A stretch of 64,000 nucleotides of DNA from Agromyces intestinalis (GTDB lineage: Bacteria; Actinomycetota; Actinomycetes; Actinomycetales; Microbacteriaceae). The stretch is from the NCBI RefSeq assembly GCF_008365295.1, contig NZ_CP043505.1, positions 1,302,001 to 1,366,000 on the forward strand, in the 5' to 3' direction. Below the pieces are notes generated by a model. It searched no databases. It worked only from the letters and a program-made list of their open reading frames with translations, and was not told where the DNA came from. This document shows, piece after piece, positions 36,540-43,388 of the stretch (the stretch's first letter is position 1; each line of letters opens with the position of its first letter). The position numbers and the translations under genes are program-made.

Positions 36540-38078
36540 GTGCAGACCCTGCTCGACCGTCGCGAGCTCGCGCTCGGACTGCTGGTGCCCGGCGACCCCG
36601 CCGCGCGCGAGGCGCCGGTGCGGTGGGCGCATTCCTCCGACCTGCCCGACCCCACGCCGTTCCTCGGCGCGGGCCAGGTGCTGCTCACCACCGGCACCCA
36701 GTTCGACGGCGCATCCGACGGGTTCGCGACCGAGTACGTCGCCCGGCTCGTCGAGGCCGGGGTCGTGGGGCTCGGGTTCGGCACCGAGGTGATCCGGGCG
36801 GGCACGCCCGAGCCGCTCGTCGCCGCGTGCACCGCGCACGGGCTGCCGCTGTTCGAGGTGCCGTACCGTACCCCGTTCATCGCCATCGCCAGACTGGTGG
36901 CCGACCTCGTCGCCGAGGACACGTACGCGCGCCAGGCGTGGGCGCTTTCCGCGCAGCGGGCGATCTCGCTCGCGGCCCTGCGCCCCGACGGGCTGAGCGC
37001 GATCCTCGCCGAGCTCTCGCACCGGCTCGGCACATGGGTGGGCCTCATCGACGCGGCGGGCGCCCTCGACCGCGAGTTCCCGCCCGGCGGACTCGGTGCG
37101 GCCCGCGCGGGCAGCGAGACATCCTCGACCGCGCCGCTCGACGCCGTGCTCGGCGCCGCGCGCGATCTGCTGCGCCGAGGCCGACGCGCGAGCCGGTCGG
37201 TCGACGCCGGCGAACGCGTGACCCTGCAGACCCTCGGCAGCGGCGGGTCGCTGCGCGGCGTGCTCGCGGTCGGCGACTCCCCCGAGCTCGACGAGGCCGG
37301 CCGCGAGGTCGTCACAGCGGTGCTCGCGCTCGCGGGGCTCGCGCTCGAGCAGCATCGCGACCTCGACCGGGCGAGGGGGCACCTGCGCTCGGGGCTGGTG
37401 CGCAGCATCCTCGCCGGCGACCTCGACCTCGCCGCCCAGGTCGCGGCCGAGATGTGGGGGCCGCTGCCGACCGCGCCGGTGCGCGTCGCGGTCGTCGACG
37501 CCGCCGCCGAGCACGCCGAGCGGCTCGCCGAGCGGCTCGAGCTGCGGGCGGACGCCCGCGGCGGCCGGCTCTTCTTCGGCCGCATCGCCGACGGGTTCGT
37601 CGTGCTCGTCGAGGACGCCGATGCGGCCGATGTCGCCGCCGACCTCGCCGCCGAGTTCGAGGCGGCGATCGGACTCTCGGACCCGGTCGGGTACGACCGC
37701 ATCCCGGTCGCACACGAGCAGGCGCAGCGAGCGCGCGAGCGCGCCGTCGAGGCCGGCCCCGGCACGATCGTGCGGTTCGACGAGGTGAGCCGGCAGGGCG
37801 TGCTCGCGTTCCTGGCACGCACCGACGCCCGCGCGGTCGCCCTCGCGACCCTCGACCCCCTGGTCGCTCACGACGCCGCGAACGGCACCGCGCTCGTGGA
37901 GACCGTGCGCACCTGGCTCGCCTGCGGCGGGCAGTTCGACCGTGCCGCGCACGAGCTCGGCGTGCACCGGCACACCGTGCGCGCCCGCATCGCGCTGGCC
38001 GAACGACTCCTCGGCCGCGACCTCTCGGGCTTCCACGCGAAGGCCGACCTCTGGGCCGCCCTGCTCGCCGTCGACTGA
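36540..38078 (+). CDS. PucR-family transcriptional regulator, probable GABA regulator
   Basis: The 512-aa protein has an N-terminal PucR sensory domain (VQTLLDRRELALGLLVPGDP...HSSDLPDPTPFLGAGQVLLTTGTQF), a central GGDEF-like CdaR segment, and a C-terminal PucR helix-turn-helix (WLACGGQFDRAAHELGVHRHTVRARIALAERLLGRDLS). In Corynebacterium, a PucR-type regulator (GabR) activates gabTDP; the divergent gabTD genes point to the same job. The start is uncertain: GTG 36540 is the first canonical candidate, but an in-frame ATC at 36528 has a well-spaced GGAGG and gives the family-like N-terminus (I/M)LPTVQTLL. Confidence 0.85.
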   Translation: MQTLLDRRELALGLLVPGDPAAREAPVRWAHSSDLPDPTPFLGAGQVLLTTGTQFDGASDGFATEYVARLVEAGVVGLGFGTEVIRAGTPEPLVAACTAHGLPLFEVPYRTPFIAIARLVADLVAEDTYARQAWALSAQRAISLAALRPDGLSAILAELSHRLGTWVGLIDAAGALDREFPPGGLGAARAGSETSSTAPLDAVLGAARDLLRRGRRASRSVDAGERVTLQTLGSGGSLRGVLAVGDSPELDEAGREVVTAVLALAGLALEQHRDLDRARGHLRSGLVRSILAGDLDLAAQVAAEMWGPLPTAPVRVAVVDAAAEHAERLAERLELRADARGGRLFFGRIADGFVVLVEDADAADVAADLAAEFEAAIGLSDPVGYDRIPVAHEQAQRARERAVEAGPGTIVRFDEVSRQGVLAFLARTDARAVALATLDPLVAHDAANGTALVETVRTWLACGGQFDRAAHELGVHRHTVRARIALAERLLGRDLSGFHAKADLWAALLAVD

Positions 38079-38463
38079 GCGGACGCAACCCCGTCCCCGT
38101 CCCCGTCCCCGTCCCCCTCCCCCTCTCTCCTCCAGTCGCCCGCCCCCGGCCGCCCCGCTCCCCGCACCCCGCTTCCCGCACCCCACCCGCACCCCGCACC
38201 CCGCACCCCACCCGCACCCCGCACCCCACCCACACCCCGCACCCCACTCACACCCGCACCCCACCCACACCCGCACCCCAGACCCCACCCGCACCCCAGA
38301 CCCCACCCGCACCCCACCCACACCCCAGACCCCACCCGCACCCCACCCACACCCCAGACCCCACCCGCACCCCAGACCCCACCCGCACCCCACCCACACC
38401 CGCACCCCAGACCCCACCCGCACCCCAGACCCCACCCGCACCCCACCCACACCCGCACCCCAC
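38079..38463. repeat. C-rich low-complexity tract, left arm
   Basis: About 385 bp between convergent genes consist of runs such as CCCACCCGCACCCCAGACCC and CCCCGTCCCCGTCCCCCTCC, repeated many times with small changes. The complementary G-rich motifs lie on the other side of a central palindrome. No coding signal is seen. Confidence 0.85.
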
Positions 38464-38521
38464 CGTTTGGACACGATTCGGCTGGTGCTGTCGCGAGACG
38501 CCGCCGAATCGCGTCCAAACG
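38464..38521. repeat. 58-nt palindrome at the centre of the low-complexity block
   Basis: CGTTTGGACACGATTCGGC (38464-38482) and GCCGAATCGCGTCCAAACG (38503-38521) pair at 18 of 19 positions around a 20-nt loop. Confidence 0.85.
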
Positions 38522-38654
38522 ATGGGGTGCGGGGTGCGGGGAGCCGGGAGCGGGGTACGGGAAGCCGGGAGCGGGGTGCCGGGAGCGGGGTGCGGGAAGC
38601 GGGGAGCGGGAAGCGGGGAGCCGGAAGCGGGAAGCGGGAAGCGGGGAGGCGCGG
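38522..38654. repeat. G-rich low-complexity tract, right arm
   Basis: Repeated GGGGTGCGGG, GGGAGCCGG and GGGAAGCGG units run up to the PadR stop codon. The G runs could form quadruplexes, and the GGGGTGCGGG units are complementary to CCCGCACCCC in the left arm. The block looks like a very large bidirectional fold separating two convergent genes. Confidence 0.85.
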
Positions 38655-39242
38655 TCAGGCCCGGGTGTCGAGCCAGGCGAGCTCGCCCGACTCGAGGTCG
38701 TCGACCAGGCCCGCGAACCACGACCGCTCGGCGTCGAGTCGCGCCTGCTCGAGCCGCGATTCGACGAGCAGGATGGGCGGTACGCCCGACGCCTCGGCGA
38801 GGTCGGCTGCGAGCGTCGCGCGCTGCACGTCGAGCGCGGCGATGCGGGCACGCAGCGCGACCAGCGCATCGTCGCGGGTGAGCGCACCCATGAACGACAG
38901 CGCCGCGTACGAGAGCGTCGCGTCGGATTCGGGGGTCGCGAGCAGCAGGCTCACGCGACGACGCAGTTCGGCGCGCCCCGCGTCGGTCAGTTCGTAGGTC
39001 GTGCGCTCGGGTCGGCCCGCCTGCTGCTCGCTGCCGTGCACGGCGATGAGGCCGTCGCGGGCGAGTTTGTCGACGGCGTGGTAGATGCTGCGCGGCAGAC
39101 CCGTCACGAAATCCTTGCGGGTGTCGATCATGAAGCGGTGCAGGTCGTACGGATGCCTCGGGCCCTGGGTCAGCAGCGCGAGCACGGCGAGCGCGGCCAG
39201 GTCGCGGTCGGCACGCTGCAGTCGGTGGCGGGCGGAGGTCAC
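38655..39242 (-). CDS. PadR-family transcriptional repressor
   Basis: The 195-aa protein has the PadR winged helix (LAALAVLALLTQGPRHPYDLHRFMIDTRKDFVTGLPRSIYHAVDKLARDGLIAVHGSEQQAGRPERTTYELTDAGRAEL, about residues 10-90) and a C-terminal helical dimerisation domain. GTG 39242 lies 8 nt after TAGACT, so the message is probably leaderless. The inverted repeat at 39273-39299, between this gene and the divergent SnoaL-like gene, is its likely operator. Confidence 0.88.
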   Translation of the reverse strand: MTSARHRLQRADRDLAALAVLALLTQGPRHPYDLHRFMIDTRKDFVTGLPRSIYHAVDKLARDGLIAVHGSEQQAGRPERTTYELTDAGRAELRRRVSLLLATPESDATLSYAALSFMGALTRDDALVALRARIAALDVQRATLAADLAEASGVPPILLVESRLEQARLDAERSWFAGLVDDLESGELAWLDTRA

Positions 39243-39250
39243 GACATCGG

Positions 39251-39256
39251 AGTCTA
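39251..39256 (-). promoter_or_regulatory. -10 box for the leaderless padR-type gene
   Basis: TAGACT on the minus strand, ending 8 nt before GTG 39242. Confidence 0.5.
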
Positions 39257-39272
39257 CGCGACGGGTCCCTCG

Positions 39273-39299
39273 TGCATTATTGCAGTTTGCTATAGTGCA
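39273..39299. promoter_or_regulatory. PadR-type operator overlapping an extended -10 promoter
   Basis: TGCATTAT (39273-39280) and ATAGTGCA (39292-39299) form an inverted repeat with an 11-nt spacer. The right half contains TATAGT, preceded by TGC, i.e. an extended -10 promoter for the SnoaL-like gene at 39343. Binding here would block that promoter. The AT-rich character stands out in a region above 70% GC. Confidence 0.65.
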
Positions 39300-39342
39300 T
39301 GGTGCAACTACATCCGATGATCGTCGCAGGGAGACATCCGCC

Positions 39343-39804
39343 ATGACCGAATCGCAGAACTTCACCGCGCACCATGCCGACGAGGCATCCGATCGCGTGG
39401 GCGTGGAAGCCGCCCTCGCCCGTATCCGCGCCGCCTGGGACGCGGGCGACGCCACCGCCTACGCCGCCGAGTTCACCCCCGACGCGACCTATGTGATCTT
39501 CGCCGGCATCGTCTCGATCGGCCGCGACGAGATCCGCGAGGCCCATGTTCCGGTCTTCGCGAAGTGGCAGCGCGGCAGCCGCATGTCGATTCGGATGCTC
39601 GACCTGCGGTTCCCGACGCCCGACGTCGCGATCGCCGTCACCGACGGGGGCATCGGCACGGGCGCGCGCATCCCGCACGACAAGGTGCAGACCTTCGTCA
39701 TGGTGCGCGACGGCGAAACGTGGTCGTGCGCGTCGTTCCAGAACACGAAGAAGAACCGCCTGTTCATCGCTGTGAACCGCCGCGCGCTCGACGCCGCCCG
39801 CTGA
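39343..39804 (+). CDS. SgcJ/EcaC-type SnoaL-like protein
   Basis: The 153-aa protein has the NTF2/SnoaL cone fold pattern of the SgcJ/EcaC family: VEAALARIRAAWDAGDATAYAAEFTPDATYVIFAGIVSIGRDEIREAHVPVFAKWQRGSRMSIRMLDLRF and, near the end, HDKVQTFVMVRDGETWSCASFQNTKKN. Members occur as oxidoreductase-like or ligand-binding proteins in natural-product clusters and as stand-alone genes. ATG 39343 has GGGAGA upstream. The divergent PadR gene and the operator over its promoter suggest ligand-induced expression; the substrate is unknown. Confidence 0.85.
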   Translation: MTESQNFTAHHADEASDRVGVEAALARIRAAWDAGDATAYAAEFTPDATYVIFAGIVSIGRDEIREAHVPVFAKWQRGSRMSIRMLDLRFPTPDVAIAVTDGGIGTGARIPHDKVQTFVMVRDGETWSCASFQNTKKNRLFIAVNRRALDAAR

Positions 39805-39853
39805 CGGCCGCCCGGGATTCGCCTTGCATGCGTGCGTCGCGATGCCGCCCCGA

Positions 39854-39859
39854 CGTACG
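39854..39859 (+). promoter_or_regulatory. Putative -10 box of the DUF1918 gene
   Basis: TACGCT precedes a short leader with a GGAAAGGGGGA ribosome binding site before ATG 39887. Confidence 0.4.
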
Positions 39860-39886
39860 CTGGGAACAGCGGGAAAGGGGGACCCG

Positions 39887-40078
39887 ATGCAGGCGACGAT
39901 CGGCGATCGACTCGTGATCCACAGCAAGCAGGTCGGCCAGGCCGACCGACACGGCGAGGTGCTCGAGGTACGAGGCGAAGGCGGCGGCCCGCCCTACCTC
40001 GTGCGCTTCGACGACGGCCACGAGACGCTGCTCTACCCCGGCGCGGACTGCGAGCTCGAGCACGCGGCGGGGGCCTGA
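39887..40078 (+). CDS. DUF1918 domain protein
   Basis: This 63-aa protein (MQATIGDRLVIHSKQVGQADRHGEVLEVRGEGGGPPYLVRFDDGHETLLYPGADCELEH) is a complete DUF1918 domain, an SH3-like small beta-barrel common in actinobacteria. The function is not known. ATG 39887 has a strong GGAAAGGGGG ribosome binding site, so the longer in-frame start at 39824 is rejected. Confidence 0.88.
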   Translation: MQATIGDRLVIHSKQVGQADRHGEVLEVRGEGGGPPYLVRFDDGHETLLYPGADCELEHAAGA

Positions 40079-40105
40079 GGCATCCGACCTCGTCTCGCGC
40101 AGCGA

Positions 40106-40111
40106 TAGCGT
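40106..40111 (+). promoter_or_regulatory. -10 box for leaderless SGNH hydrolase gene
   Basis: TAGCGT ends 7 nt before ATG 40119, which favours this start over the in-frame GTG at 40110. Confidence 0.55.
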
Positions 40112-40118
40112 GGAGCGT

Positions 40119-40877
40119 ATGTTCCACTCCTACGCGGCCATCGGCGACAGCTTCACCGAGGGCGTCGGCGATGAGCTGCCCGACGGCAGCGTGCGCGGCT
40201 GGGCCGACCTCGTCGCGATGGGCCTCGCGCGCGCCGCACGCGAGCCGATCGTGTACGCGAACCTCGCGATCCGTGGCCGCAAGCTCGGGCCCATCGTCGA
40301 GGAGCAGCTCGAGGCGGCCATCGCGCTGCGCCCCGAGGTGATCAGCTTCAACGGCGGCGGCAACGACATGCTGCGCCCGCGGATGCCCGAAGAGCGGGTC
40401 GCCGAGCGGTTCCGCTCCGCCGTGCACCGCATCCGCGACGAGGGCATCCACGTGCTCATGCTGAGCGGCGCGAACCCGACCGAACACCTGCCCCTCGGCA
40501 CGGTGTTCGACGCGCGCGGCGCCCGCCTCACCGCGAAGCTCGTCGACCTGGCCTCGCTCGATGGCGTCACGTTCGTCGACAACTTCAACGATCGCGGGCT
40601 CCGCGACATCCGCTACTGGTCGGCCGACAAGCTGCACCTGAACTCGCTCGGCCACGCGCGCGTCGCGAGCAACGTGCTCACCGCGATCGGCGTGCCGGTG
40701 CCGCCCGAGTGGGGCGTCGAGGAGGTCGCGGCCGCACCGCCCGGCCCGCGCAGCCGCAACACGGCCGCGTACTACCGCGAGTTCGTGCTGCCCTGGATCG
40801 GGCGCCGGCTCACCGGCCGGTCATCAGGCGACGGAAGAACGGCCAAGCGCGCCACGCTCGAACCGGTCGAGCCGTAG
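40119..40877 (+). CDS. SGNH/GDSL hydrolase family protein
   Basis: The 252-aa protein has the four SGNH blocks: Ser in AAIGDSFTEGVGDELP, Gly in NLAIRGRKLG, Asn in NGGGNDMLRPR, and the Asp/His pair in SADKLHLNSLGHARVA. It predicts an esterase or lipase acting on small esters or acylated carbohydrates. There is no signal peptide, so it should act in the cytoplasm. Confidence 0.9.
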   Translation: MFHSYAAIGDSFTEGVGDELPDGSVRGWADLVAMGLARAAREPIVYANLAIRGRKLGPIVEEQLEAAIALRPEVISFNGGGNDMLRPRMPEERVAERFRSAVHRIRDEGIHVLMLSGANPTEHLPLGTVFDARGARLTAKLVDLASLDGVTFVDNFNDRGLRDIRYWSADKLHLNSLGHARVASNVLTAIGVPVPPEWGVEEVAAAPPGPRSRNTAAYYREFVLPWIGRRLTGRSSGDGRTAKRATLEPVEP

Positions 40878-40942
40878 CCGCGGGCCGGCGCGGCCGCGGG
40901 TCGGCGCGGCCGCGGGTCGACCGCGCGCGGACCGACTCGCGC

Positions 40943-41149
40943 TCAGCCGCCCACGCGTTCGCGCGGTGCCGCCGCGACGGGTTCGGGTGCCGGAGCCATC
41001 ACGACGATGAAGAACGTCGCGAACAGCCCGATGAACAGCGAGCCGAGGAACCATCCGAGCCGGGTGCGATTCTTCTGCTCCGCGAGGCCGGCGTTCACGA
41101 GGGCGAGCGTCAGCCAGCCGCCGCTGCCGGCGAGCCACGATTGATCCAT
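40943..41149 (-). CDS. Small single-pass membrane protein
   Basis: The 68-aa protein has a Gly/Leu-rich amphipathic start, a basic turn (AEQKNRTR) and one transmembrane helix (LGWFLGSLFIGLFATFFIVVMAP). I do not recognise a family. The TAGCGT box 6 nt before the ATG supports it as a leaderless gene. Confidence 0.65.
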   Translation of the reverse strand: MDQSWLAGSGGWLTLALVNAGLAEQKNRTRLGWFLGSLFIGLFATFFIVVMAPAPEPVAAAPRERVGG

Positions 41150-41155
41150 TCGGGA

Positions 41156-41161
41156 ACGCTA
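41156..41161 (-). promoter_or_regulatory. -10 box for the leaderless small membrane protein gene
   Basis: TAGCGT on the minus strand, ending 6 nt before ATG 41149. Confidence 0.5.
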
Positions 41162-41193
41162 TCAGCGGCGAGGGCGACCGACCGGATGCCCCG

Positions 41194-41688
41194 CTACGCC
41201 GGCTGCAGCACGCCCTCGACGAACGCCAGCGTGCGGCGGCGCAGGCCAGCGACCCGCATATCCTCGGTGACCTTGCGCACCTCGGCGGGCGCGAGCGGCG
41301 GGTGCAGGCGCACGTTCTCCTGGCAGGAGAGATCGGCGCACAGGTAGGTGCCGACGGTGTCGCCCCGCTCGCCGGCCTCGCCGATGCGTCGAGCCGAGAA
41401 CATCGTCACCTGGTCGGCGGGCTGCTGCGTGTGGCAGAGGTCGCAGATCGCCGCCCGGAAGCGCGACCCGCCGCCGCTCGCCGCGCGCAGCACCAAGCCG
41501 ACGGCCCGGTCCTCGATGAGGGTCACGAGGTACCCGCGGTTGCGGAATCGCCGATCACGCCAGGCGAACGCGTCGACCCGATCCCAGTCGAGCACGAGGT
41601 GTTCGAGCGGCAGCTCGAGCTGTTCGAGCTCGAGCTCGGTCGCGTTCACGAACGATTCCCTGATCTCGTCTGCGCCCAGCGGTCGCAT
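41194..41688 (-). CDS. FBP-domain (FusB-like, EF-G-binding) zinc-finger protein
   Basis: The 164-aa protein has an N-terminal helical part (DEIRESFVNATELELEQLELP) and a C-terminal treble-clef zinc finger: CDLCHTQQPADQVTMFSARR...GTYLCADLSCQENVRLH. The four-cysteine pattern C-x2-C...C-x4-C matches the FBP/FusB C-terminal domain, which in staphylococci binds EF-G and releases it from fusidic acid; chromosomal actinobacterial members are widespread, with unproven roles. A TACACT -10 box and a GGAAGGGG ribosome binding site lie upstream. Confidence 0.85.
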   Translation of the reverse strand: MRPLGADEIRESFVNATELELEQLELPLEHLVLDWDRVDAFAWRDRRFRNRGYLVTLIEDRAVGLVLRAASGGGSRFRAAICDLCHTQQPADQVTMFSARRIGEAGERGDTVGTYLCADLSCQENVRLHPPLAPAEVRKVTEDMRVAGLRRRTLAFVEGVLQPA

Positions 41689-41872
41689 TCCCCACCCCTT
41701 CCGACGATCCGTCCAGTGTAGACACGGGCCTCAGCGGGTTGACGCCCCACGGCGCGGGCCGCCAAGGTGGATTCGCGCGACTGAGGATGCCCCGGGGTGA
41801 ACTCGATCGCATGAATCGACCTTGGCGCAGGCCCAACCCGAGTGGAGCGGGCCGGGATGCACCGGGCGAGCG

Positions 41873-43192
41873 TCAGCCGTGCAGCAGCGACGGGTGCGGG
41901 CGGTCGTCGGCGGCGGGGCGCCACCCGTCGGGCGTGCGAACGTACTCGGCGCCCGGGCCTTCGGCGACGAGCCGGGCCAGCGCGTCGAGGAACCGGTCGA
42001 CGTCGTCGGACGACGTGCCGACACCCACGCTCGCGCGCAGCCCGTTGCCGCGCGACGCGATGCGGTCGAAGAACGGATGCGCGCAGAACCTGCCGGCCCG
42101 CACCGACACGCCGTGCTCGGCCGAGAGGGCCGCCGCCACGAGGCCGACCGACCCGCGTTCGAGTTCGAGGGTGACGATGCCGACGTGCTGCGAGGCATCC
42201 GCGAAGCCGCGTACACCGCGCACGCCCGCGATCGCGGCGACGCCCTCGGCGAGCTGGGCGGTCAGCGCGGCATCGTGCGCGTCGCGGGCGCCGGGTGCCG
42301 ATGTCTCGAGCTCCGCGAGGGCGTCGAGCGCGAGGGCGAGGGCGGCGATGCCGAGCACGTTCGGGGTTCCGGCCTCGTGCCGGTCGGGCGACGGATGCCA
42401 CGCCACGGTGTCGGCCGCGACGCGCGAGACCGCTCCACCGCCGGCGAGGTACGCCGGGGCGACGTCGAGCCAGTCGCGGCGCCCGACGAGCACACCTGCG
42501 CCGTACGGTGCGTACGCCTTGTGCCCCGAGCACGCGAGGTAGTCGGCGCCCGATGCGGCCAGGTCGATCGCGCGGTGCGGCACGAGCTGGGCGGCGTCGA
42601 CCGCGAGGCGTGCGCCATGCGCGTGCGCGAGGGCGGCGATGCGCTCGATCGGCAGCACCTCGCCGGTGACGTTCGACGCACCCGTGACGGTGACGAGCGC
42701 CGCCGGGCGACTGCCGAGCTCGCGGTCGAGAGCTTCGAGCGTCTCGGCGATGGTCGGCGCACCGACCACGAGCCGTCGCTGTCGCCACGGCAGCAGGTTG
42801 GCGTGGTGCTCGATGTCGAGCACCACGACCTCGCCGGGAACCGCGGTCGCGAGCAGGTTGAGCGCGTCGGTGGTGTTGCGGGTGAAGACGACGACATCGT
42901 CGTCGCGGGCGCCGAGCCGCGCGGCGACGGTGCGGCGTGCCTCCTCGACGAGTTCGGTCGCGAGCTCGGACGGGTAGCCGGTGCCTCGGTGCACGCTGGA
43001 GTACCAGGGACCGAGCGACTCGACACGCGCAGCGACGTCGGCCAGCGCCGGCGCCGACGCAGCGAGGTCGAGGTTGACGTGCCGTACGCGGCGGCCGCCG
43101 AGCACCGGAACCTCGAGGCCGGCGTCGACGAGCGCGGCGAGCGGGTCGACGCGGGTCGGCGCGGCGGGTCGACCTGCGAGGGCGGTGGTCAT
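41873..43192 (-). CDS. Class-V PLP-dependent enzyme, cysteine-desulfurase-like
   Basis: The 439-aa protein is fold type I, SufS/CsdA-like: NLDLAASAPALADVAARVE, VHRGTGYPSELATELVEEAR, VVFTRNTTDALNLLA, LDIEHHANLLPWR, the PLP Lys in ACSGHKAYAPYGAGVLVG, and the loop VRAGRFCAHPFFDRI, in which the Cys is at the place of the SufS catalytic Cys. No suf genes are adjacent, so it may be a free-standing desulfurase or lyase rather than the Fe-S assembly enzyme. The ATG lies 6 nt after a TACCGT box. Confidence 0.82.
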   Translation of the reverse strand: MTTALAGRPAAPTRVDPLAALVDAGLEVPVLGGRRVRHVNLDLAASAPALADVAARVESLGPWYSSVHRGTGYPSELATELVEEARRTVAARLGARDDDVVVFTRNTTDALNLLATAVPGEVVVLDIEHHANLLPWRQRRLVVGAPTIAETLEALDRELGSRPAALVTVTGASNVTGEVLPIERIAALAHAHGARLAVDAAQLVPHRAIDLAASGADYLACSGHKAYAPYGAGVLVGRRDWLDVAPAYLAGGGAVSRVAADTVAWHPSPDRHEAGTPNVLGIAALALALDALAELETSAPGARDAHDAALTAQLAEGVAAIAGVRGVRGFADASQHVGIVTLELERGSVGLVAAALSAEHGVSVRAGRFCAHPFFDRIASRGNGLRASVGVGTSSDDVDRFLDALARLVAEGPGAEYVRTPDGWRPAADDRPHPSLLHG

Positions 43193-43198
43193 GGCGAA

Positions 43199-43204
43199 AC
43201 GGTA
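43199..43204 (-). promoter_or_regulatory. -10 box for the leaderless class-V PLP enzyme gene
   Basis: TACCGT on the minus strand, ending 6 nt before ATG 43192. Confidence 0.55.
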
Positions 43205-43304
43205 CGGATGCCCCGCATCGACCTCAATCCTCGATCGACTGACGCCGTCACGCCGCGACACACTCCGCAACACGCCCGCCGAGGCATCCCCCGCCCCGTT
43301 GCCT

Positions 43305-43388
43305 TTCTCAGGAGCAATCCGCCGAAACGCGCGTTTCTCAGGAGAACACGCCGTCGCGAACGGGGATCCGACCCGTTACGCCTGAAAA
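43305..43388 (+). repeat. 84-nt TTCTCAGGAG element, copy C
   Basis: TTCTCAGGAG at element positions 1-10, TTCTCAGGAGAACACGCCGT at 31-50, CCGACCC near 64-70 and TTACGCCTGAAAA at the end. The last 13 bases include the stop and final codons of the LLM gene on the minus strand. Confidence 0.87.

Noticed and set aside
34974..38474. Apparent 1166-aa minus-strand protein reaching from gabT into the G/C-repeat block
   Set aside because: Only 34974-36341 matches an aminotransferase. The rest is antisense to the PucR gene or Gly/Val/Trp repeats from the low-complexity tract.
41873..43192. Assigning the class-V PLP enzyme as SufS of Fe-S cluster assembly
   Set aside because: The Cys loop is present, but there are no sufB/C/D/U genes around it and the gene stands alone, so a specific symbol is not justified.
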